The position numbers were made by a program, and so were the translations under genes. Shown here piece by piece: positions 10,418 to 17,500 of a stretch of DNA of 17,500 nucleotides. Position 1 is the stretch's first letter. Every line of letters starts with the position of its first letter. This DNA is from Salpingoeca rosetta (Eukaryota; Opisthokonta; Choanoflagellata; Craspedida; Salpingoecidae): NCBI RefSeq assembly GCF_000188695.1, contig NW_004754904.1, positions 9,495 through 26,994 on the forward strand. The letters are read 5' to 3'. Under the pieces are notes generated by a model. It was not told where the DNA came from and ran no database searches. It saw only the letters and a program-made list of their open reading frames with translations.

Positions 10418-10537
10418 GGCAACGTTCATTCCAACGGGATCACGCCCGCTCTCGTCCGATCGCGGAAGCTAAGCCCGTTTGGGCCCGTTCAGTACTGCCG
10501 TGGGTGACCAGGCGGGAATCACGGGTGATGTTGCTCT
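10418..10537 (+). rRNA. 5S ribosomal RNA
   Basis: The sequence matches the universal 5S architecture over about 120 nt. The 5' GGCAAC (10418-10423) pairs with GTTGCT (10530-10535) as helix I. The conserved core runs ATCACGCCCGCTCTCGTCCG, then GATCGCGGAAGCTAAGC with the A-box region at about 10467-10480. CAGTACT and GGGTGACC form the loop-E side, and CAGGCGGGAATC corresponds to the C box. It encodes the small RNA of the large ribosomal subunit, transcribed by RNA polymerase III from an internal promoter bound by TFIIIA. It occurs as a single dispersed copy here, not in a visible tandem array, and is surrounded by repeat-rich DNA. Ends are set by the helix I pairing and could be off by one or two bases. 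Confidence 0.95.
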
Positions 10538-10544
10538 CCCTTCC

Positions 10545-10553
10545 TTTTTTTTT
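10545..10553 (+). terminator. RNA polymerase III T-run terminator
   Basis: Nine consecutive T residues begin eight bases after the predicted 3' end of the 5S gene, the usual Pol III termination signal. Confidence 0.85.
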
Positions 10554-10769
10554 CTCTCTTCCATATGGTGCTGCTGTGGTTGCTGTGGTGCTGCTGCTGT
10601 GGCGCTTGCTATCTCTCCTTCACTCCCCTCTTCTCTTCGGTTTACCTCTTGTTGTGCTTCTTCTTTGCTTGCTGACTTGCTTGCTTCCACTTGGGGGTGA
10701 AGAGGTGGTGGCGTGTGTTGGCTCACCTCCCCTCTTCCCTCTTGTTGCTTGTCTTCAGCGTTGCTGTGC

Positions 10770-10771
<2 letters not shown>

Positions 10772-10828
<57 letters not shown>
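10772..10828. repeat. (CA)n microsatellite, about 28 units
   Basis: An uninterrupted CA tract between the 5S gene and the 3' end of the bZIP gene. The sequence from the 5S terminator to this tract (10554-10771) is T- and CTG-rich with no recognised gene. Confidence 0.95.
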
Positions 10829-10830
<2 letters not shown>

Positions 10831-11046
10831 ATCTATCGCTGTTTCAGAAGGGGGTCTATTTACTGCCAGTGGGTGACAGGCCTAACGCAAGTTCAAAAGA
10901 AGAAACCAAAACCATGGCAGCTGACACAGCAACGGCAACGTCGTGGAAGCGGGGAGAAAAGGCTGACACGTCCGAGGACGAATCTGAGGGAAAACAGGTG
11001 GCGGTGGATGGTGTGATGTGAAGGGCATGAAACAATGGCGATGGCA
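10829..11046. other. Probable 3' untranslated region of the bZIP gene
   Basis: This segment follows the bZIP stop codon on the minus strand. An AGTAAA sequence occurs on the minus strand near 10858-10863 and could serve as a weak poly(A) signal; no AATAAA was seen. The plus strand carries a competing possibility: an acceptor-like CTGTTTCAG ending at 10847 followed by an open frame to a stop at 11019-11021. It includes KGVYLLPVGDRPN and a well-placed ATG at 10914 (AAAACCATGG). A second plus frame is also open, so this was not called as a gene. Confidence 0.35.
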
Positions 11047-12902
<1,856 letters not shown>

Positions 12903-13173
12903 GCTGGGGGTGGTGATTGGTTGTGGTGATTGGTTTGGAGCTGGGTGGGGGTTGCCCCTTGGCTGCGTCCACAAAGGGGTGCAGAAGGAGAATGGCGATG
13001 TCTGCGCCCTCACCAGCTGCGTGTGACGAAACCCCTCCGAAGATTTCGTCCAATTTTCTACACCCACGAGGCACACCATCCACGCGCAGCCAGCCACCTG
13101 CACGCACGCACACGCGACCGCACGCGAAACACACACACCTGTACCTTCATCTCTTCACACATCTGCCGCCACC
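12903..13173. promoter_or_regulatory. Divergent promoter region between bZIP and bystin
   Basis: The two start codons are 271 bp apart and point away from each other. Inverted CCAAT boxes (ATTGG) lie at 12916-12920 and 12929-12933, and a forward CCAAT at 13050-13054. No TATA box was seen near bystin. The bystin start has a strong Kozak context, GCCGCCACCATGAG at 13165-13178. The region presumably also holds both 5' untranslated leaders. Confidence 0.55.
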
Positions 13174-15630
13174 ATGAGCAGTGCCAAGCCGCGTAAAGCT
13201 CTTGGCGAGGAGTACATCGGCGATGGCGGGGTGCGGTCGCGACCAAGAAACAAGCGGGCCAAGGCAGAGGGCAAGCAGTTCACGTACCTGGATGCCTTGA
13301 CGTCGCAGAAGATTATCGATCAAGCGCGGCAGCAAGTGGAAGAAGCAGAGCAAGATGAGCGCAAGCAGGCTGCTCCTAGACCACACGTGGAGGTGTCCAC
13401 CACTCGAGACAGCGAAGACGAGGACGATGACAGCAGGCGACAGAGGAAGAAGACGGCGGCACGCACCAAGAAGAGCGGAAAGAAAGGCGAGCCCGTGCAC
13501 GTCTCTGGGAACGTCTACCTCCGTGAGCGCTTTGCGGTTGATGACGATGATGACACAGAGGATGCTGCGATCGATCCACAGGGTGCAGACGCAGACTATC
13601 AAACGCTCTCCAGCGAGATGGGCATTGATGCAACGGACGAGGCATCCGTTGCAGCCTTCATGCCGGAAGAGGCGCCTGCTCGCATGACGCTGGCAGATGT
13701 CATCTTGGCCAAGATTGAGGAGAACAAGACGGAGATTCAGACTCAGCTGTCTGAGATGGACCACACGCCAACTTTGCCACACAATATCGTTCAGCTCTAT
13801 CGTCGGTGAGTGTGTGTGTGTATGTGTGTGTGTGTGCGCGTGTGCGTGCGTGCGCGCGTGTGTGTGTGTGTGCGTGCGTTCGTGTGCGTGCGTGCCCTCG
13901 TGTGCGTGTGTGTAATGGTGAGAGAAGGCCGTCATGATGTGGAGACACTGCTGCTTTGCTCGCGTGTGCGTGTAGCTGTCTGCCTCACCCCTGCCATCCC
14001 TTGGCCAACCCTCCACTTGCACACGTGGGTCCATGGCTCACATCGCCGCTTGGTGCCCGCCCCCCCCCCTGTTCCGGTCCCCGGATTGTAGCGTGGGCCA
14101 GTTTTTGTCCACATACAAGTCGGGAAAGATGCTCAAGGCTGTCAAGCGCATGCCTACGCAGGCCAACTGGGAAGAGGTGCGCCCTTCCCTGCTCTGCCTG
14201 CTCTTGTGCACATGACCATGTGCCACACCATCCCGCACACACGTGCACACGCATGAAGCGTCCACATAGACCTGTTGCTGCCATTTCTCGTGACCATGTG
14301 TGTGTGTGTGTGATTGCATGTGCCTGCAGTTGATGTACTTGACTCAGCCGGAGACCTGGAGCGCCGCGTCCATGTATCAGATTACTCGCATCTTCTCCTC
14401 AAACCTCAACGCCAAGAAAGTCCAGCGGTGCGTGCGTGTACACTGTGCGTGCGTTTGTACGTGTGCACGTGTGTTTGCTGTCTTTACCTGCGTGCGTGCA
14501 TGTGCACATGTGTGTGTGTGTGTGTGCCTGCTCCAGCGTCCACGTGTCATTGCTGTGCATTCACACAATGGTGTCTGCACCCCACGATCCCTACCCTGCG
14601 TCTTTCGATGCCTCTGCAGCTTCTACAACCTGGTGCTGCTGCCGCGCGTTCGCGATGACATTGCCGAGTTTGACAAGCTCAACTACCATCTCTACCGCGC
14701 CCTGATGCGCGCCCTGTTCAAGCCGCGCGCGTTCTACCTGGGCATTGTGCTGCCGTTGTGCCAGAGTGGAGACTGCACCCTGCGCGAGGCCGTCATCATC
14801 AGCAGCGTCTTGGCAAAGAAGAGCATCCCGCCTGCAGAGTCCGCTGCCGCCATGATCAAGATTGCAGAGATGCCATATGCTGGTGTGTTTGTGTGTGTGT
14901 GTGCGCGCGCGCGCGTGTGTGTGTGCATGTGCGTGTGTGTGCATGTGCGTGTGTGTGAGCGTGTTCTCATGTGTGTGAGTGGTCGTGTGCGCGGCAATGC
15001 ACCACGCACGCCCCAGCCCTGATCTCTGCAGCTCATTCTCACCACGTCTGGCACTGTTACTGCTGTGCGCAGGTGCGAGCAGCATCTTCCTGCGCGTGCT
15101 GATTGACAAGAAGTACGCCCTGCCCTACCGCGTCATCGATGCGCTCGTTGCCCATTTCGTGCGCGCAGAGCACGACAGACGCGACCTTCCTGTGTTGTGG
15201 CACCAGTGCTTCCTTGTCCTCGCCCAACGGTGAGCGTCTTTGCCTGCCCGTGACTGTGATCTGTTTCCTGGCACCCATGCACCCGGATTGACTCGCTCAC
15301 TCACTCACTCACTCACTCACTCACTCACTCACTCACACACTCACTCACCCACACACTCACTCACTCACTCTCACGCACACACTCACTCACACACACTCAC
15401 TCACTCACTCACGCACACACTCACTCTCTCGCACACACTCACTCAATCACACACTCACTCAATCACACACTCACACACACTCTCTCTCCAGGTACCGACG
15501 ATACATCTCTGATGAACAGAAGGAGGCGTTGAAACAAGTGCTGAAGGTGCACAGGCACCACAAGATCACCCCGGTCATTCTCCACGCCCTCATGGCGCCC
15601 GACAAGAGGCGCGGTAAGCAGCAGTCGTGA
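13174..15630 (+). CDS. BYSL: Bystin / Enp1, 40S ribosome assembly factor (six exons)
   Basis: Predicted 457-aa bystin family protein. Enp1/bystin binds pre-40S particles in the nucleolus and cytoplasm and is needed for 18S rRNA maturation together with Ltv1, Tsr1 and other factors. Exons: 13174-13805, 14092-14176, 14330-14427, 14620-14882, 15073-15229 and 15492-15630. All introns are GT-AG and the total is exactly 1374 nt in frame. The N-terminal 210 residues hold an acidic patch (SEDEDDDS), a Lys/Arg-rich stretch and a DDDDDTED patch, as is usual for the family. The conserved bystin domain follows, with [56 protein letters not shown] and [15 protein letters not shown]. The start is fixed by the Kozak sequence and family-like N-terminus. 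Length is close to the human protein (437 aa). Introns contain TG, CG and TCAC repeats. The call is very secure; exon ends are each supported by phase and homology. Confidence 0.96.
13806..14091 (+). repeat. Bystin intron 1 with alternating TG/CG tract
   Basis: The 286-nt intron starts GTGAGTGTGTGTG. Positions 13810-13879 alternate strictly between purine and pyrimidine (70 nt), including GCGCGC segments. A ten-base C run occurs at 14060-14069 near the acceptor CCGGATTGTAG. Confidence 0.85.
14883..15072 (+). repeat. Bystin intron 4 with alternating TG/CG/CA tract
   Basis: The 190-nt intron starts GTGTGTTTG. Positions 14891-14957 alternate strictly between purine and pyrimidine (67 nt), with a continuous GC core at about 14902-14915. 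The acceptor is CTGCTGTGCGCAG. Confidence 0.85.
15291..15485 (+). repeat. (TCAC)n tetramer array in bystin intron 5
   Basis: Nearly the whole 262-nt intron (15230-15491) is a tandem TCAC/ACTC array with occasional ACAC, TCTC and AATC variants. It reaches to within a few bases of the acceptor CTCTCTCCAG. Confidence 0.9.
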
Positions 15631-16056
15631 TGTGCAACAACACCCCCTTCAACTTCTTTTCGTTGTCCTATTCACATCCGCCCTGATTATACCACACTTA
15701 GCTTCTGCCCCATCCTTGCTTCATCTTGTTTGTACATGTAAGTGTCTTTGTCTGTGTCTGTGTGCGTGTGTGAGTGAGTGTGTGTGTGCGTAGCTCTGTG
15801 CATCTACCTCTTGCATCTACTGTGTGTGCGTGTGCGTCTGCTCCAACAACCACACGCCGACTGTGCCCATAAAAGGAAAATGTGTTTCTGATTCGATGCA
15901 CGCCACCACCACCGACAACAACAAAGCGAAAACGAAAAGAGCAGGACCACCACATCCACGCCCACCAACTTCACCATCCACCACCACCACACCCTCCTGC
16001 TCGACTCATCCACAACGCACGCCCGATGCTGCTGCGTTCAAGGGCACCACATCACC
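15631..16056. other. Intergenic region between bystin and myosin
   Basis: The 426 bp hold the bystin 3' end and the myosin promoter and leader. TG-rich sequence lies at 15735-15790 and CCA-rich sequence at 15900-16000. A TATA-like CATAAAAGG at 15868-15876 lies about 185 bases before the myosin ATG. No AATAAA signal was seen. The frames open here are low-complexity and were not called. Confidence 0.5.
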
Positions 16057-17500
16057 ATGGCTGAGAAGAATGACCTGGCTCTGGAGGAGGAGCTGGATGA
16101 AGACATGCTCACCAACATCCTCAAGGAGCGCTACCAACAGCGCATCATCTACGTACGCACGTCGTTGTGACTGCCGCGTGCATATGTATGCATGCGTGTG
16201 TGGGCGTGTGTGGGCGTGTGTGGGCGTGTGTGGGCGTGTGCGTGTGTCCGCTTCACATCAATCACAGCCTGGTTCCTGAGAACCTGCCGTGAACACCACT
16301 GCCTTGCAATAATGCGAGTTGGTGCAAGCGCCAGTGAACTACCGAGCACTGCCGAGCATCCACCCCGCCCTACTCACCGCCGATCTCACACCTGTGACCA
16401 CCGTCACATTCCCAACGGCTCCATTTCCCACTTGCTCCCTCGTTGCGCTTTGTTGCTTTGTTGCTGGGCCGTTGTAAATGACTGTCTGGCAGACATACGT
16501 GGGGGACATCTTGATCGCAGTGAACCCATACGAGGATCTCAGCCTGTACACCGCGGAGCAGACTGCCACGTACTGCAACGTCGCCAACAAGGCCGACCAC
16601 CCTCCACACATCTTCGCCATTGCAGACAACGCCTTTGGCGAGATGATGAGAAACCACCAACGCCAGGTGCCGTCATTGTGTCTACACATGAAGTGTCTGG
16701 CGAATTGCTGTGCGTGTTCATGTGGCTGCCACGTCACAACATGCGTGCTCTTGGCTTGCACTGCCGCTCGCACTTTGCACTGCCACAAACCAAATTACAC
16801 ACGCAAACGCATGAATCACACGCTCACATTCACATTCATTCAACTGCTCACACACGTGTACGCAACGAATCCTACATGTGCATACAACTGCTCACGCGCA
16901 TATACACGGCTGCTCCTTCACGCTCGTCATCCTCCCTCGCTCCCTCACACACACACACACACTCACTCACACGCACGCACACTCACACGCGCGCGCACGC
17001 ACGCAGGTTGCTGTCATCTCTGGGGAGAGTGGTGCGGGAAAGACCGAGAGCACAAAGCTGTTTATCCGCCACGTGATGGACGTGAGTGCGCGTGGCATCC
17101 TCAACACCGCCACACCGGCGACGCGCACGCGCCACCCGCTGGAGGAGAAGATCATCCAGCTCAACCCGATCCTGGAGTCCTTTGGCAATGCACAGACAGT
17201 CATGAACGACAATTCCTCGCGCTTCGGCAAATTCGTCGAGCTCAAGGTGCTGATGGGGTTGATGGTGTTGGTGGTGCTGGCGTGAACGCAAGAGACAGCT
17301 GTGCACCATCGATCCACTGTGTGTTTGACACCCACGACCGCTGGTGCTGCTCTGTGGTCGATTGGATGTGCAGTTCATGTTCCCCTGCTGTGATCTCACT
17401 TCGCTTCAAATCTGCGGTGGTGGTTCTGCGTTGACAGTTCAACGAGAGTGGTGTTGTGCAGGGCGCCTCTCTTTCCCACTACCTCCTCGAAAAGGCCAGG
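16057..17500 (+). CDS. Unconventional myosin heavy chain, motor domain start (partial)
   Basis: Actin-based motor ATPase; the first 191 codons are present and the gene runs off the window. Exons: 16057-16152, 16493-16666, 17007-17246 and 17438-17500 onward; all introns are phase 0 with GT-AG ends. Seen in order: a short 32-residue N-terminus (LALEEELDEDMLTNILKERY), TYVGDILIAVNPYEDLSLY with the NPxxxxLxxY purine-binding loop (43-51), the P-loop GESGAGKT (96-103), loop 1 at about 115-134, NPILESFGNAQT, switch I NDNSSRFGK (157-165), and GVVQGASLSHYLLEKAR up to the end. All nucleotide-binding residues visible so far are intact. There is no N-terminal SH3-like domain, so it is not a typical class II or V myosin. 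The LDEDML...YTYVGDILIAVNP pattern recalls class III and related classes, but class assignment needs the tail. The ATG has a good context (ATCACCATGG). An upstream exon cannot be excluded. Confidence 0.93.
16201..16240 (+). repeat. Four perfect 10-bp repeats in myosin intron 1
   Basis: TGGGCGTGTG is repeated four times without change, 48 bases after the splice donor of the 340-nt intron 1 (16153-16492). Confidence 0.95.

Noticed and set aside
9578..11016. Plus-strand ORFs of 309 and 363 aa crossing the 5S gene
   Set aside because: The frames run straight through the 5S rRNA sequence or the (CA)n tract and include repeat-derived segments, so they are not single exons.
15291..15485. TCAC array as a CRISPR or telomere-like repeat
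   Set aside because: The unit is a 4-bp tandem tetramer with no spacers. It lies exactly inside a bystin intron.
15611..15630. Alternative splice donor GGTAAGCA at the end of bystin
   Set aside because: The donor resembles consensus, but the frame reaches a stop 15 bases later at a family-appropriate protein length, so normal termination is simpler.

Overview
The window looks like nuclear DNA of an intron-rich eukaryote, probably a single-celled relative of animals such as a choanoflagellate. This is inferred from GT-AG introns in every recognised protein gene, GC-rich third codon positions, a C/EBP-like bZIP factor, an unconventional myosin and a dispersed 5S rRNA gene. No sequence search was possible, so the lineage is tentative. 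Simple repeats dominate: (CA)n/(TG)n tracts, tandem pentamers and tetramers, and trinucleotide runs, both between genes and inside introns.

Layout. Positions 1-450 hold a degraded minisatellite with a unit of roughly 62-66 bp. Positions 451-1815 are very poor in G on the plus strand and hold no recognisable gene. From about 1.8 to 10.4 kb the sequence alternates between CA-rich tracts and short non-repetitive islands. Some islands are flanked by splice-like signals on the minus strand, and a phase-compatible three-exon segment (7442 down to 5986) is the best candidate for an unrecognised gene there. It remains unproven. A 5S rRNA gene lies at 10418-10537 (+) with TATA-like sequences upstream and a T run downstream.

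The right-hand 6.5 kb is gene-dense. A five-exon bZIP transcription factor gene runs on the minus strand (12902 to 11047, 246 aa). It is divergent from a six-exon bystin/Enp1 gene on the plus strand (13174-15630, 457 aa), and 271 bp separate the two start codons. An unconventional myosin heavy-chain gene follows on the plus strand (from 16057). It is cut by the window end after 191 codons, just past switch I.

Function. Bystin is a 40S ribosome-assembly factor and 5S rRNA is a 60S component, so two translation-related genes are near neighbours; nothing shows that they are linked. The bZIP and bystin genes probably share a bidirectional promoter. I found no convincing new multi-gene system. The observations most worth following are the long alternating purine-pyrimidine tracts in the introns, one of which contains a splice donor, the bZIP gene's tiny exons and possible intron-retention isoform, and the candidate minus-strand gene in the repeat-rich left half.
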